Below the pieces are notes generated by a model, which had not been told where the DNA came from, did no database searches, and saw only the letters and a program-made list of their open reading frames with translations. DNA of 64,000 nt from JBCBWG01 sp036804185. Its GTDB lineage: Bacteria > Pseudomonadota > Alphaproteobacteria > Rhizobiales > Hyphomicrobiaceae. Location: positions 1 through 64,000 of the forward strand of contig JBHJOC010000013.1 in NCBI GenBank assembly GCA_050330095.1, in the 5' to 3' direction. The translations under genes and the position numbers were made by a program. Shown here one piece after another: positions 50,669 through 60,230 of this stretch. Positions within the stretch are counted from its first letter, which is position 1, and the number at the start of each line of letters is the position of its first letter.

Positions 50669-51342
50669 TATTGCAAGTCCTCGACAGATTCCCGCAGCTT
50701 TTGGTAGGCCAAGCGCATTCTCGACTTTACCGTCCCGAGCGGCAGCTCCAACCGCTCGGCTATCTCACTGTGCGATAGCCCTTCAAGGTACGAGAGCGCC
50801 ACCACTTCATATTGCTCGGGCGGCAACTGATTGAGCGCACCCTTGATCCGGGCACTCCGCTCCTTTTCAGACGCCGCTTCGTCGGGCGGGGTGTCGTCGG
50901 AAGCCTCTTCATTGAAGCCCTCCGGCAATTCCTGCCATGGAACTTCCCTACGGATGCGATCGATCCTCAGATTGCGAGCGATCGTATAAATCCACGTTGA
51001 AGCGCTGCCTTTCTCGCTCGAGTAGAGTTGGGCCTTGCGCCAGACCGTGAGCATTGTCTCCTGCGCCAGTTCCTCCGCTGTCGCGGAATCCGCGCCTTGA
51101 CGCATCATGTAAGACTTGAGACGAGGCGCGTAGGCCTCGAACAGATCGCGGAACGCAGAGGCGTCCCGCATCTGCGCGATACGACTGAGAAGTTCGGACA
51201 TCGTCGGGGTGTCCAACTTTTCTGGCCTCTCCGGCTGCTTTGCGTCACGGCTTGGCTGCGTCAGCATGGTAAGCTTGCCTTTGGTTTGGCGCGCAGTCGT
51301 GATGGCAGCAAGTCGGGGTGCCCGCATTTGCGGGGAGCACAC
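50668..51342 (-). CDS. rpoE: ECF RNA polymerase sigma factor, RpoE/ChrR-partnered type
   Basis: A 224-residue ECF sigma factor. Region 2 is visible in FRDLFEAYAPRLKSYMM and EELAQETMLTVWRKA, with TWIYTIARNLRIDRIRR; region 4 is LPPEQYEVVALSYLEGLSHS and LPLGTVKSRMRLAYQKLR. With ChrR it should control a photo-oxidative stress regulon. GTG 51342 follows AAGGAGG at seven bases, giving an N-terminal extension of ~25 residues over ATG 51267; both are possible. Divergent from the KefB-like gene. Confidence 0.93.
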   Translation of the reverse strand: MCSPQMRAPRLAAITTARQTKGKLTMLTQPSRDAKQPERPEKLDTPTMSELLSRIAQMRDASAFRDLFEAYAPRLKSYMMRQGADSATAEELAQETMLTVWRKAQLYSSEKGSASTWIYTIARNLRIDRIRREVPWQELPEGFNEEASDDTPPDEAASEKERSARIKGALNQLPPEQYEVVALSYLEGLSHSEIAERLELPLGTVKSRMRLAYQKLRESVEDLQ

Positions 51343-51473
51343 TGCCGCGCCTCCTTAGTATTGCGACGAAAGTGGAAACTGGCAAACCGAAACCGCGCGG
51401 CGCCCGGCTTAGCCGGTCCGGGCGGGACGCTGGACCGGTCATATTCGTCAAACGTCAGAGGTTCATCAGGCCG

Positions 51474-53483
51474 ATGCAAGGCATTACGCTGGTCGAAATT
51501 TGCCTGCTGCTCACCGCAGCAGCCCTGGCGGCCCCTGTTGCGCGCCTCCTCAAGGTTGGCAGCGTGCTCGGCTACCTCTTTGCTGGCATGTTGATCGGGC
51601 CATTCGGCATCGGTCGCGTGTTCTCCCCCTCTCAGGCCCAGGAGTTTCTCAGCGTCGCAGAGTTTGGCATCGTTCTGTTGCTGTTCCTGATCGGACTGGA
51701 GCTGAAGCCCACGCGTCTGTGGTCGATGCGGTCGACGATCGTCGGCGCAGGTGGAGTCCAACTCGCAGCAACCGGGCTGCTCCTCGGCGTTGCCGCCGCA
51801 GCGCTCGGATTTGCGTGGCAAGCCGCGATTTTCATCGGTCTCGCGCTCGCACTGTCTTCGACCCCGTTTGCCCTGCAGATGCTCGACGAGAAGGGCGAAC
51901 TCACCCAGCGCCACGGCCGCATGTCGTTCTCGGTTCTGCTCTTCCAGGACTTGGCAGCGATCCCCTTGATCGCACTTGCGCCCTTGTTCGCGGTCGCAAC
52001 GGTTGGCACCGAACTCGCCGCCGACCTCAAGGCCGCGGCTTGGGCCGTGTTCGTTATCGCCTCTGTGATCCTCGTTGGCCGTTATGGGCTTGACCTCCTG
52101 TTCCAGCTTGTGGCCCGCACGGAACTGAAAGAGGCGATGACCGCGCTCGCCCTGCTCACGGTCGCGACCACCGCCGCTGTCATGCAGTCCGCAGGGCTTT
52201 CGGCGTCGCTGGGCGGGTTCATTGCTGGGGCCCTGCTCGCGGATTCGAGCTATCGCCATCAACTCGAGGCTGACCTCAAACCCTTCGAGGGGCTCCTGCT
52301 CGGCCTGTTCTTCACCGCGATCGGCATGTCTCTGCAGTTCGATCTGCTCGTGTCGGAGCCTTGGACCATCGCGCTGCTCGTGGCCGGCCTAGTCATCATA
52401 AAGGCTGGCGTTCTTTATGGCGTTGGCCGCTGGCAGGGGCTCGACCCATGGGCCGCGCGTCGGTTTGGCTACACCCTCAGCCAAGGCGGGGAGTTTTCGT
52501 TCGTGCTCCTCGCCACCGGAACGGCGGCCGGGGTCATCAACACGTTTGCCGCCAGTCTTGGCGCGCTCGTTGTCACGCTGTCGATGGTTGCAACGCCGCT
52601 GCTGCTGCTGTTCGACGAGTGGCTTGCGCCGCGCAAGGCGCCGCCCGTGCCGGCCTCCGACCCCCCGCCGGAGGCATCAGGTCACGTGATCATCGCGGGA
52701 TTCGGACGCTTCGGCCAAATCACGGCTCGGGTGTTGCGTGCGCGGCGTATCCCGTTCACGGCCCTTGATCTCGACGCCGAGCAGATCGCGATGGTCAAGC
52801 GGTTTGGCAACGAAGCGTTTTTTGGAGACGCGAGCCGGCCCGACATCCTGGTTGCGGCACGGGCCAACGAAGCGCGTGCGATCGTTGTTGCGGTCGACGA
52901 CGTGGAAGCCTCGCTCAGGATCGTCAGTCACGTGCGTGCGAAATACCCAACGCTCCCGATTTTTGCGCGCGCCCGCGATCGCCAGCATTATCATCGCTTG
53001 ATGGACCTCGGTGTGGAGAATATCCGGCGTGAGACGTATCTTTCCGCCCTGGACCTCACCCGCACGCTGCTCAAGGGGCTCGGGCTCAGCGAGCGCGAGG
53101 TCGAGTTCACGATCCAAACGTTTGATTCCCATGATCACCAGCGCCTGATCGATGACTATCAGCACTACAACGACCAGCAGAAGCTGCAGGAGATGGCCCG
53201 CAGCACGGCCGAGAACCTGGAGCGAATCTTTGCTGAGGACGCAGACCCAGACCTAACGTGGTCCGATGGCCTAACGTCGCCCGAAACTCCCCCGATCCCC
53301 ACCGGGCGGGAACACCGCCTGGACATTAGCGGCGCGACCGCTGCACTCGACAATCAGTTGCCCGAAGGCAACGACGGCGCCGGCACTGCTGCCACAGATC
53401 GGTCGGAAAGCGCCCGCAAGATCGAGGAGTTGCAATCGGATGCAGAGCAGCGGCGTGCTCGTGCGGAGAATCCTAAGGGTTAG
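51474..53483 (+). CDS. KefB/KefC-type monovalent cation:proton antiporter
   Basis: A 669-residue CPA2 antiporter. The membrane domain has about 12 helices, with ALALSSTPFALQML and SVLLFQDLAAIPLIAL as CPA2 motifs. A TrkA-N/RCK domain starts around residue 402 with HVIIAGFGRFGQITARVL. The last ~70 residues are charged and likely disordered. KefB/KefC export potassium under electrophile stress, gated by glutathione adducts and NAD(H). The start ATG 51474 is chosen over an upstream basic extension. Divergent from rpoE. Confidence 0.9.
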   Translation: MQGITLVEICLLLTAAALAAPVARLLKVGSVLGYLFAGMLIGPFGIGRVFSPSQAQEFLSVAEFGIVLLLFLIGLELKPTRLWSMRSTIVGAGGVQLAATGLLLGVAAAALGFAWQAAIFIGLALALSSTPFALQMLDEKGELTQRHGRMSFSVLLFQDLAAIPLIALAPLFAVATVGTELAADLKAAAWAVFVIASVILVGRYGLDLLFQLVARTELKEAMTALALLTVATTAAVMQSAGLSASLGGFIAGALLADSSYRHQLEADLKPFEGLLLGLFFTAIGMSLQFDLLVSEPWTIALLVAGLVIIKAGVLYGVGRWQGLDPWAARRFGYTLSQGGEFSFVLLATGTAAGVINTFAASLGALVVTLSMVATPLLLLFDEWLAPRKAPPVPASDPPPEASGHVIIAGFGRFGQITARVLRARRIPFTALDLDAEQIAMVKRFGNEAFFGDASRPDILVAARANEARAIVVAVDDVEASLRIVSHVRAKYPTLPIFARARDRQHYHRLMDLGVENIRRETYLSALDLTRTLLKGLGLSEREVEFTIQTFDSHDHQRLIDDYQHYNDQQKLQEMARSTAENLERIFAEDADPDLTWSDGLTSPETPPIPTGREHRLDISGATAALDNQLPEGNDGAGTAATDRSESARKIEELQSDAEQRRARAENPKG

Positions 53484-53503
53484 GGTCCGAAAGGCCAAAC
53501 CGC

Positions 53504-53530
53504 TGCAGGGACTTCTGATCGGCGGTACTA
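53504..53530 (-). repeat. Fragment of repeat type A
   Basis: A 27-base piece containing GCAGGGACTTCTGATCGGCG, which is the reverse complement of the outer left arm of type A (TAGTACCGCC then GATCAGAAG). The rest of the unit is missing. It lies between the antiporter and PfkB genes. Confidence 0.6.
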
Positions 53531-53567
53531 AGATCTCCGCTCAGCCACCGAGGACGAGGATCGCCTG

Positions 53568-54476
53568 ATGCCAGCACATGTCATCTGCGTCGGACATGCC
53601 GCGCTCGATCGCGTCTACCGGGTTGGCGAAATCCCATCGGAGCCCGGCAAATACCGAGCGATCGAGCACATCGAGGTCGGGGGCGGCATGGCCGCCAATG
53701 CCGCCGTCGCGGTTTCGCGCTTAGGCGGCAAGGCAGAGCTTTGGAGCCGCGTTGGTGACGATGATGCAGGCGTGAAGGTGCGTCGCGGTCTCGAAATCGA
53801 GAAGGTCGATGTGCGGGCGGTCGAGCGCTTTGATGATGCGCGCACGTCGACGTCCGCCATTCTGGTCGACCGCCACGGAGAACGGCTGATCGTCAGTGCT
53901 CGTGACGTCACGATGCCCTCGGGAACCAGCTGGTTGCCGCTCGAACGCATTGCCGATGCTGACATGGTGCTTGCCGATCTGCGGTGGATGGAGGGAACAC
54001 GGACGGCCTTCGCGCGCGCGCGCGCGACGGGCACGCCGACCGTTCTCGACTGCGATCTCGGTGGCCGCGAGGCGCTGCCAGAGCTGCTCGGCGTCACGGA
54101 CTACGCGATCTTCTCGGAACCAGCGCTCATCGAATTCGTCGGAACGGACGACCTCCGGCAGGGGCTGGAGCGGATCATGCTGCACGGTGCAAAGCACGTC
54201 GGCGTGACGCGGGGCGCGAACGGCTACATGTGGCTCGATGGGTTTGGCGGCGGAACGATGCCGGCGTTTCCGGTCGATGTCGTCGACACGACGGGGGCTG
54301 GAGATGCGTTCCACGGCGCCTTTGCGCTGGCCCTCGCCGAGGGCCGTAGCGTGCGCGAGTGTGCGCGTTTTGCCGCAGCGACTGCCGCGCTCAAGTGCAC
54401 GCGCCTTGGATCGCGAGCCGGCCTTCCGCAACGATCGGACGTCGAGGCCCTGATCCGTCAGTCGCCCGCGCTGTGA
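53568..54476 (+). CDS. PfkB-family sugar/nucleoside kinase
   Basis: A 302-residue ribokinase-type kinase. The N-terminal GGGMAANAAVAVSRLGG matches PfkB signature 1 and the C-terminal DTTGAGDAFHGAFALAL matches signature 2, with the catalytic Asp in GAGD. The phosphate donor is probably ATP. The acceptor sugar is unknown: no partner gene in the neighbourhood indicates it. A run of alternating CG at about 54008-54026 encodes ARARA. Confidence 0.9.
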   Translation: MPAHVICVGHAALDRVYRVGEIPSEPGKYRAIEHIEVGGGMAANAAVAVSRLGGKAELWSRVGDDDAGVKVRRGLEIEKVDVRAVERFDDARTSTSAILVDRHGERLIVSARDVTMPSGTSWLPLERIADADMVLADLRWMEGTRTAFARARATGTPTVLDCDLGGREALPELLGVTDYAIFSEPALIEFVGTDDLRQGLERIMLHGAKHVGVTRGANGYMWLDGFGGGTMPAFPVDVVDTTGAGDAFHGAFALALAEGRSVRECARFAAATAALKCTRLGSRAGLPQRSDVEALIRQSPAL

Positions 54477-54827
54477 TTGGCCGGCACGGACACCGAAGCG
54501 CGATCGGCAAACCTTTCTGAATGTTTATGATTTTCACATTTGTTTGAAGCTTGAGGCAGCGTCCGTCAGCAGGCTTTGGATCGTAGGGGAGACGTTGCGG
54601 AGGTGGGAGCATCGCCTGTCTCTCGGCGCCGCAGCATCCGGGGGGAACAGCAAGGTTCCTCGGGGCGGATATCAGCGGTTTCCGGCAGGGCTCCAGCGAA
54701 CCTGTCGGTCATCCCTTCCAACCCCGAGAGCAGGATTGGTTGCGGGCGCGTTCCAGGGACTTGGATCGCCGCAGCGCAGCAATGCTGCACGCCCTCGGAT
54801 CCACCACGACCGTGAAAGGATCCAATC
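54477..54827. other. Intergenic region of 351 bases
   Basis: No gene is supported. The first part is AT-rich around 54518-54545 (TTTATGATTTTCACATTTG), a plausible promoter location for the fasciclin gene. The rest is GC-rich with no repeat of types A or EF. Confidence 0.5.
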
Positions 54828-55325
54828 TTGTTGAAGCGATTGATGACGTTAACAAGTGCAGCGTTACTGACGACGCTGATAGCGCTCACCCCGCAAAGCG
54901 CCACGGCGCAGCACAAGAACATCGTCGAGACGGCGGCGGCTGCCGGCCAGTTCAAAACGCTGATCGCGGCCGCTCAGGCCGCAGGACTTGCAGGTGTTCT
55001 GGCGAGCCGTCGCAATCTTACGGTCTTTGCACCGACTGACGCCGCATTTGCCAAACTCGGCAAGGCGGCGATCGCTGATCTCCTGAAGCCGCGCAACCGT
55101 GCGACGCTGCGCCGTATCCTGCTTTACCATGTGCTGGGTCGCCGCATTCTGGCGGCCCAGATCCCCGCTGGCCGCACGCACGTGCGAACGTTGGCCGGGC
55201 CCGCGATTGCCGTGCGCAAATCGCACGGCCGCGTCCGCATCAATCGCTCAAATGTCGTCGCGACCGATATTCGCGCGTCCAACGGGGTGATCCACGTGAT
55301 CGACCGGGTTCTGATCCCGCGCTGA
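54828..55325 (+). CDS. Secreted fasciclin (FAS1) domain protein
   Basis: A 165-residue exported protein. A signal peptide (MTLTSAALLTTLIALTPQS, cleaved near ATA) is followed by one FAS1 domain with NIVETAAAAGQFKTLIAAA, LTVFAPTDAAFAKLG, ILLYHVLGRRI and NGVIHVIDRVLIP. FAS1 proteins mediate adhesion or surface interactions. TTG 54828 follows AAAGGA (54815-54820) and adds basic residues for the signal n-region; ATG 54843 is the alternative. Confidence 0.9.
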   Translation: MLKRLMTLTSAALLTTLIALTPQSATAQHKNIVETAAAAGQFKTLIAAAQAAGLAGVLASRRNLTVFAPTDAAFAKLGKAAIADLLKPRNRATLRRILLYHVLGRRILAAQIPAGRTHVRTLAGPAIAVRKSHGRVRINRSNVVATDIRASNGVIHVIDRVLIPR

Positions 55326-55520
55326 TCGGACGTTGCTTTGCAGAACTCCTGGTTGGGGGGCGCCCGTCGTCAAGGGCGTGGGCGCCCTACCGCTATCCAT
55401 GACGACCACTCCTCGTTCGTCGTCGGGCGTGACCGCCGCGCTGGACGCTCCCGGTTGTGAGCGCTACACGAGGCGCTGACAGATGCCCAAGCCAGGGCTC
55501 GAGCGGAGGGATGAAGGACG

Positions 55521-57533
55521 ATGGCAGGGAACGCCGAGGAGGGGCCGTCGCATCGCGACCTTGCGAACGCTGTGCGCGCACTTGCCATGGACGCCGTCGA
55601 GGCGGCGAAGTCCGGCCATCCAGGCATGCCGATGGGAATGGCGGACGTGGCGACGGTGCTCTTCACGAAGCACTTGAAGTTCGTGGCCTCTGACCCGCAA
55701 TGGCCCGCCCGCGACCGCTTCGTGCTGTCAGCGGGGCACGGATCGATGCTGCTCTACGCTCTCCTCTACCTGACCGGAACGCAGGGCTGGACGATCGACC
55801 ACCTGAGACAGTTCCGCCAGCTCGGATCACCTGCAGCCGGGCACCCCGAATATGGCCACGGCGCCGGCATTGAGACGACGACGGGCCCACTCGGCCAGGG
55901 CATCGCGAATGCCGTTGGTCTGGCGCTCGCCGAGCGCATCTGGCACGCCCGCCTCGGTGAGGCCTGCATGTCGAACCACACGTACGCAATCGTTGGCGAC
56001 GGCTGCTTGATGGAGGGGATCAGCCAGGAAGCGATCACACTCGCGGGCCATCTGAAACTCGGCAAGCTTGTCGTTCTATTCGACGACAACGGGATCTCAA
56101 TCGACGGCCCGACATCACTTGCAACGTCAGAAAATCAGATCGAACGGTTCCGTGCCGCGGGTTGGAATACGGTGGCGATCGATGGTCATGATCCTGACGC
56201 CGTCGATCTGGCGCTGCAGACGGCGCGGGCCGACGCAAGCCAACCATGGTTGATCGCGTGCCGGACGACCATCGGGTTCGGGGCTCCGAACAAGGCAGGG
56301 ACAGCGGGTGTGCATGGTTCACCGCTTGGGGCTGAGGAAGTGGCGGCAGCCCGGTCAACCCTCGGATGGCCCCACGGACCATTCGAAATTCCTGGCGATA
56401 TCCTCACGGCCTGGCGCCAAGCCGGGGCCCGCCACGCGCAGACGCACGCAGCCTGGCACAAGGCTTGGTCGCAGCTTGACGCAGCAGACCGACAAGCGTT
56501 TGCCGATCCGCTTGCCGGCGAGGGCGGCAAGCGTTTCGATGCCGCGATCGCCGCAGCGAAAGAAGCTGCCGCGCTTGCTACCGGAGAAAAGGCGACGCGT
56601 GTCTGGTCGCAGGCGACGCTTGACCATCTGACTGCAGCGCTGCCCGCGCTGATTGGCGGCTCTGCTGACCTGACCGGGTCGAACAACACCAAGGCGAAGG
56701 GGCAGGCGGTCATAAAGGCCGATGCATTCGAAGGCAGCTATATCCATTACGGCATCCGCGAGCACGCCATGGCGGCCGCGATGAACGGGCTTGCGCTCTA
56801 CGGTGGATTGGTCCCCTACGGCGGGACGTTCCTCGTCTTCACCGATTACTGCCGCCCGGCAATTCGCTTGTCGGCGCTGATGCGCAAGCGGGTCGTCTAT
56901 GTGATGACGCATGATTCGATTGGGCTTGGCGAAGACGGCCCGACCCACCAGCCGGTGGAGCATCTGGCAGCCCTGCGCGCAATCCCGAACCTCAACGTAT
57001 TCCGTCCCGCAGACGGCGTCGAGACAGCTGAATGCTGGGAACTGGCGGTTCGCGCGGAGGAGACGCCCTCGGTTCTGGCCCTGACCCGTCAGAACGTCCC
57101 AAATCTTCGGCGCGAGGCGGTTGGCGACAACCGCTCGGCGCGCGGTGCCTACCTTTTGCGCGATCCAGGCGCGAGCCGTGACGTGACGCTGATTGCAACC
57201 GGTTCGGAGGTCGGGCTTGCCCTGCAGGCCGCCGATATGCTCGCCGCCGACGGGCTCAACGTCGCTGTTGTCTCAATGCCGTCGATGGAGCTTTTCAGGG
57301 CACAGTCCGCCGACTATCGCGCGGCAGTTCTCGGCTCGGCGCCGCGTCTGGCGATCGAGGCCGGGATCGCCATGAGCTGGCACGAGTGGACCGGCCGCGA
57401 CGGCGCATTCGTCGGTCTCAGCGATTTCGGGGCGTCTGCTCCGGCAGGTGACCTGTTTATGCATTTCGGCTTGACGGCGAACCGCGTTGCCGCGATGGCG
57501 CGTCATTTGCTGCACTCTGAAAATCGAAGCTGA
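55521..57533 (+). CDS. tkt: Transketolase
   Basis: A 670-residue thiamin-diphosphate enzyme of the pentose phosphate and Calvin pathways. Signatures are DAVEAAKSGHPGMPMGMA, TTGPLGQGIANAVGLALAE, the ThDP motif VGDGCLMEGISQEA with LVVLFDDNGISIDG, and the central YIHYGIREHAMAAAMNG and LGEDGPTHQPVEHLAALRAI. It heads a tkt-pgk pair. Confidence 0.96.
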   Translation: MAGNAEEGPSHRDLANAVRALAMDAVEAAKSGHPGMPMGMADVATVLFTKHLKFVASDPQWPARDRFVLSAGHGSMLLYALLYLTGTQGWTIDHLRQFRQLGSPAAGHPEYGHGAGIETTTGPLGQGIANAVGLALAERIWHARLGEACMSNHTYAIVGDGCLMEGISQEAITLAGHLKLGKLVVLFDDNGISIDGPTSLATSENQIERFRAAGWNTVAIDGHDPDAVDLALQTARADASQPWLIACRTTIGFGAPNKAGTAGVHGSPLGAEEVAAARSTLGWPHGPFEIPGDILTAWRQAGARHAQTHAAWHKAWSQLDAADRQAFADPLAGEGGKRFDAAIAAAKEAAALATGEKATRVWSQATLDHLTAALPALIGGSADLTGSNNTKAKGQAVIKADAFEGSYIHYGIREHAMAAAMNGLALYGGLVPYGGTFLVFTDYCRPAIRLSALMRKRVVYVMTHDSIGLGEDGPTHQPVEHLAALRAIPNLNVFRPADGVETAECWELAVRAEETPSVLALTRQNVPNLRREAVGDNRSARGAYLLRDPGASRDVTLIATGSEVGLALQAADMLAADGLNVAVVSMPSMELFRAQSADYRAAVLGSAPRLAIEAGIAMSWHEWTGRDGAFVGLSDFGASAPAGDLFMHFGLTANRVAAMARHLLHSENRS

Positions 57534-57568
57534 GCGGCGCGACGCAGCCGCGCCAAGGGGAGCTGCCA

Positions 57569-58771
57569 GTGGCTCGATTCAAGACACTCGACGACGTTGA
57601 TTTGCACGGACGCCGGGTTCTCGTCCGTGTCGACATCAACGTTCCAATCGAGGCCGGACGTGTCACGGACACGACGCGGATCCGTGCGATCGTCCCCACG
57701 ATCAAGGACATCCTGGCCGCTGGCGGCATCCCAGTCTTGATTGCCCATTTTGGACGGCCCCAGGGCAGATACGTGCCAGAACTCTCCCTTGCACCGTTGC
57801 GGGCACCGCTTGCGGACTTGGTTGGTGCGCCGGTCCTCTTCGTTGCTGACGACGGGGTTCGATCAGCATGGGCTCAGACCAGCGATGCCAGACCGGGCGA
57901 TGTCGTCCTGCTCGAGAACATCCGCTTCTATCCTGGCGAGGAGTCGAACGATCCCGGCTTCGTTCGTGCGCTCGCCGCGCTGGGCGACATTTACGTCAAC
58001 GATGCGTTTTCAGCAGCGCACCGGGCGCATGCCTCGACCGAGGGCCTCGCCAAGGCCCTGCCGGCGGTCGCAGGGCGCCAGATGCAGGCTGAGCTCGAGG
58101 CCCTCAGCGCCGTTCTCGACGCGCCCAAGGGACCGACGGCAGCGCTCGTCGGCGGCGCGAAGGTATCGAGCAAGATCGACGTCCTTACCAATCTCGTCAC
58201 GAAGGTCGATCGCCTGATCGTCGGTGGCGGCATGGCCAACACGTTTCTCATCGCCAAGGGCCATGCGGTTGGAAAGTCTCTTGCCGAGACCGACCTGGCG
58301 GCCACGGCCAAGCGGATCATTGCAAGGGCCGAGCAGTGCGGTTGCACAATCCTGCTTCCTGTGGACGTCAGGGTTGCGATGGAATTCAAGTCCGGCGCGC
58401 CGTCTCGCATTGTCGGTGTCGATGCGGTCGGTCCCGATGACATGATCCTCGATGTCGGGCCGAAAACCATCGCAGCCTTGACGGAAGCGATCGCAACCTG
58501 CCGAACCTTGTTGTGGAACGGTCCGCTCGGTGCTTTCGAGATCGCACCATTCGGCGAGGGTACGTTCGCAGTCGCGCGCGCAGCCGCAAGCCAGACACGG
58601 GCCGGTCACCTGACGTCGGTCGCTGGCGGCGGCGACACCGTTGCAGCGCTCAATGCTGCTGAGGCGACGGACGGCTTCAGCTATGTCTCAACGGCGGGAG
58701 GTGCGTTCCTCGAGTGGCTCGAGGGCAAGACGCTGCCTGGCATCGCCGCGCTTGAAGCTTCGGCTGCGTGA
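57569..58771 (+). CDS. pgk: Phosphoglycerate kinase
   Basis: A 400-residue glycolytic kinase. The N-terminal signature RRVLVRVDINVPI, the loop LIAHFGRP, VLLENIRFYPGEE, VNDAFSAAHRAHAS and the nucleotide-binding ALVGGAKVSSKIDVL, DRLIVGGGMANTFL and SVAGGGDTVAALN are present. Start GTG 57569 follows AAGGGGAG. It lies 35 bases after tkt; the gap gene usual between them in alphaproteobacteria is missing. Confidence 0.96.
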   Translation: MARFKTLDDVDLHGRRVLVRVDINVPIEAGRVTDTTRIRAIVPTIKDILAAGGIPVLIAHFGRPQGRYVPELSLAPLRAPLADLVGAPVLFVADDGVRSAWAQTSDARPGDVVLLENIRFYPGEESNDPGFVRALAALGDIYVNDAFSAAHRAHASTEGLAKALPAVAGRQMQAELEALSAVLDAPKGPTAALVGGAKVSSKIDVLTNLVTKVDRLIVGGGMANTFLIAKGHAVGKSLAETDLAATAKRIIARAEQCGCTILLPVDVRVAMEFKSGAPSRIVGVDAVGPDDMILDVGPKTIAALTEAIATCRTLLWNGPLGAFEIAPFGEGTFAVARAAASQTRAGHLTSVAGGGDTVAALNAAEATDGFSYVSTAGGAFLEWLEGKTLPGIAALEASAA

Positions 58772-58900
58772 TGCAAGGTGCCAAGGAGGAAGGGCGCGTC
58801 GGGCCTCGTTCACGGCGTTTTGAGCGAGCGGCGGGTCGTCGTGAATTGTCGACGTCGTGCGCGCGGCCCATGTCAGCCTGAGGCGGTTATCGCTCCGACT

Positions 58901-59040
58901 GGTACCCGCTTTCCGTCGGTCGTGCTTCTCCTCGTCAGACACTGTAACGAACGCCGGACAGCAAAGAGTACGAGCAACCTAAGGACTCTCGTACCGCTTT
59001 TCGATCAGAGGCCCCTGGCAGGCGCGTGCCGCATGCGCTC
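58901..59040 (-). repeat. Intergenic palindromic repeat, type A (inverted, diverged)
   Basis: Read on the minus strand: the unit begins in the GATCGAAAAGCGGTACGAG region (complement near 58990-59010) and continues to AAAGCGGGTACC (complement at 58901-58912). The left arm of the first hairpin is poorly conserved. Confidence 0.65.
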
Positions 59041-59158
59041 TCAGCGACCTCGAAGTGCAACGCTCTACGCGTGTGGTCCAGATCTCGACGTTCGTTCAAG
59101 GGCCCCTGCAGAGGACAACGGATGTCGCAATCACGACGCAGGCGTTCAGGACGTCCTG

Positions 59159-59227
59159 GTACCCTTTCTCTCGCAAGTTCGTTTGGAAGCCGCAGTTGAT
59201 AACCGACGAAATTGCGAAAGCGGGTAC
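59159..59227. repeat. Half unit of repeat type A (second hairpin only)
   Basis: Bounded by GTACCC (59159-59164) and GGGTAC (59222-59227), with inner AAGTTCGTTTGG, similar to the second half of type A. An isolated AACACTAG end, as in the E/F units, lies at 59273-59280 just before ccdA. Confidence 0.55.
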
Positions 59228-59289
59228 AAGGCCCGCCCGCAGGTTGACCTGATCGCAACGACGGGCTGCAAGAACACTAGGACACCGAG

Positions 59290-60087
59290 GTGCTGGACCT
59301 TTCGATCTATGCAGCCGTCGCGCTGGCTGGGCTTATCAGCTTTCTCAGCCCGTGCGTACTGCCACTCGTGCCGCCATATCTCGGCTATCTCGGTGGCACC
59401 ACAATCTCTCAGGCCACGGCACAGGAAGGCCTTGACCGCGCCGTCTGGCTGCGAGTGGTAACCGGGTCCGTTTTTTTCGTCCTGGGCTTTACCACCGTGT
59501 TCGTCAGCATGGGGGCCGGTGCATCGTTTTTCGGACAGGTCATCCAGACTCATCGCGAGACGCTTTCGATGATTGCTGGTTCGATCATCATCGTGTTCGG
59601 GCTGCATTTCATGGGGGTTTTGCGAATTCCCCTGCTGTTTGCTCAGGCCCGCTATGAAGCCGATGTTCAGGGCGCCACCTACTTGGGTGCATTCGTGATC
59701 GGTCTTGCGTTCGCGTTCGGCTGGACGCCGTGCATCGGCCCGGTGCTTGCGACGGTCCTGACGGTCGCAGCCAACGAGGCAAGCCTCGCGACCGGAGTGT
59801 CGCTGTTGCTGGCCTACTCCCTCGGCCTTGGGGTCCCGTTCGTTCTGGCGGCTGTCGCGATCCGGCCGTTCCTGGGCTTCTCGCGCCGCTTCCGTCGCCA
59901 CCTCGGTCGTGTCGAGTTTGTCATGGGCGTCATTCTGGTCCTGACGGGCGTCATGTTCCTCACAGGAACCATGGGTTGGATCGGGCAGTGGTTGCTCGAA
60001 ACGTTCCCGGCCCTCTTGGAACTGGAAGGTGCGTTTGCACCTGATACGCTGCAGCGCGATCTGCTCAATTCGACCGCGCCGCGCTGA
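59290..60087 (+). CDS. ccdA: Cytochrome c biogenesis/thiol transport protein CcdA
   Basis: A 265-residue membrane protein of the CcdA/DsbD-beta family with about six helices. The redox cysteines lie in LISFLSPCVLPLVPPYLGYL (first helix) and FAFGWTPCIGPVLATVL (fourth helix). It carries electrons from cytoplasmic thioredoxin to periplasmic thiol-disulfide proteins, serving cytochrome c maturation. GTG 59290 is the annotated start; the ribosome binding site GAGG is very close to it. Confidence 0.92.
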   Translation: MLDLSIYAAVALAGLISFLSPCVLPLVPPYLGYLGGTTISQATAQEGLDRAVWLRVVTGSVFFVLGFTTVFVSMGAGASFFGQVIQTHRETLSMIAGSIIIVFGLHFMGVLRIPLLFAQARYEADVQGATYLGAFVIGLAFAFGWTPCIGPVLATVLTVAANEASLATGVSLLLAYSLGLGVPFVLAAVAIRPFLGFSRRFRRHLGRVEFVMGVILVLTGVMFLTGTMGWIGQWLLETFPALLELEGAFAPDTLQRDLLNSTAPR

Positions 60088-60230
60088 CCGATCGCGCCGG
60101 TTCGGCGTTGCAGCGGCTGCCGTCGCTGCCGGAGGATTCGGTTTGTGTTGGCCAAGGATTGGTCCAAGTTAATATGCCTCAAGGCAATGCGCGATCGCAG
60201 TGATCTGGCGATCGAGGCAGGGAGGCTGCG

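Noticed and set aside
45513..51342. A functional link between chrA and the chrR-rpoE pair
   Set aside because: The names are similar by accident: ChrA is a chromate exporter and ChrR a zinc anti-sigma factor. They are 3 kb apart with unrelated genes between.
54008..54026. Alternating CG run in the PfkB kinase gene as possible phase-variation tract
   Set aside because: It encodes a plausible ARARA helix in frame, the gene is intact, and short CG runs are common at this GC content.
60088..60230. TPP riboswitch before thiD
   Set aside because: I could not find the conserved CTGAGA and ACCTGA-type elements of the THI box in this stretch.
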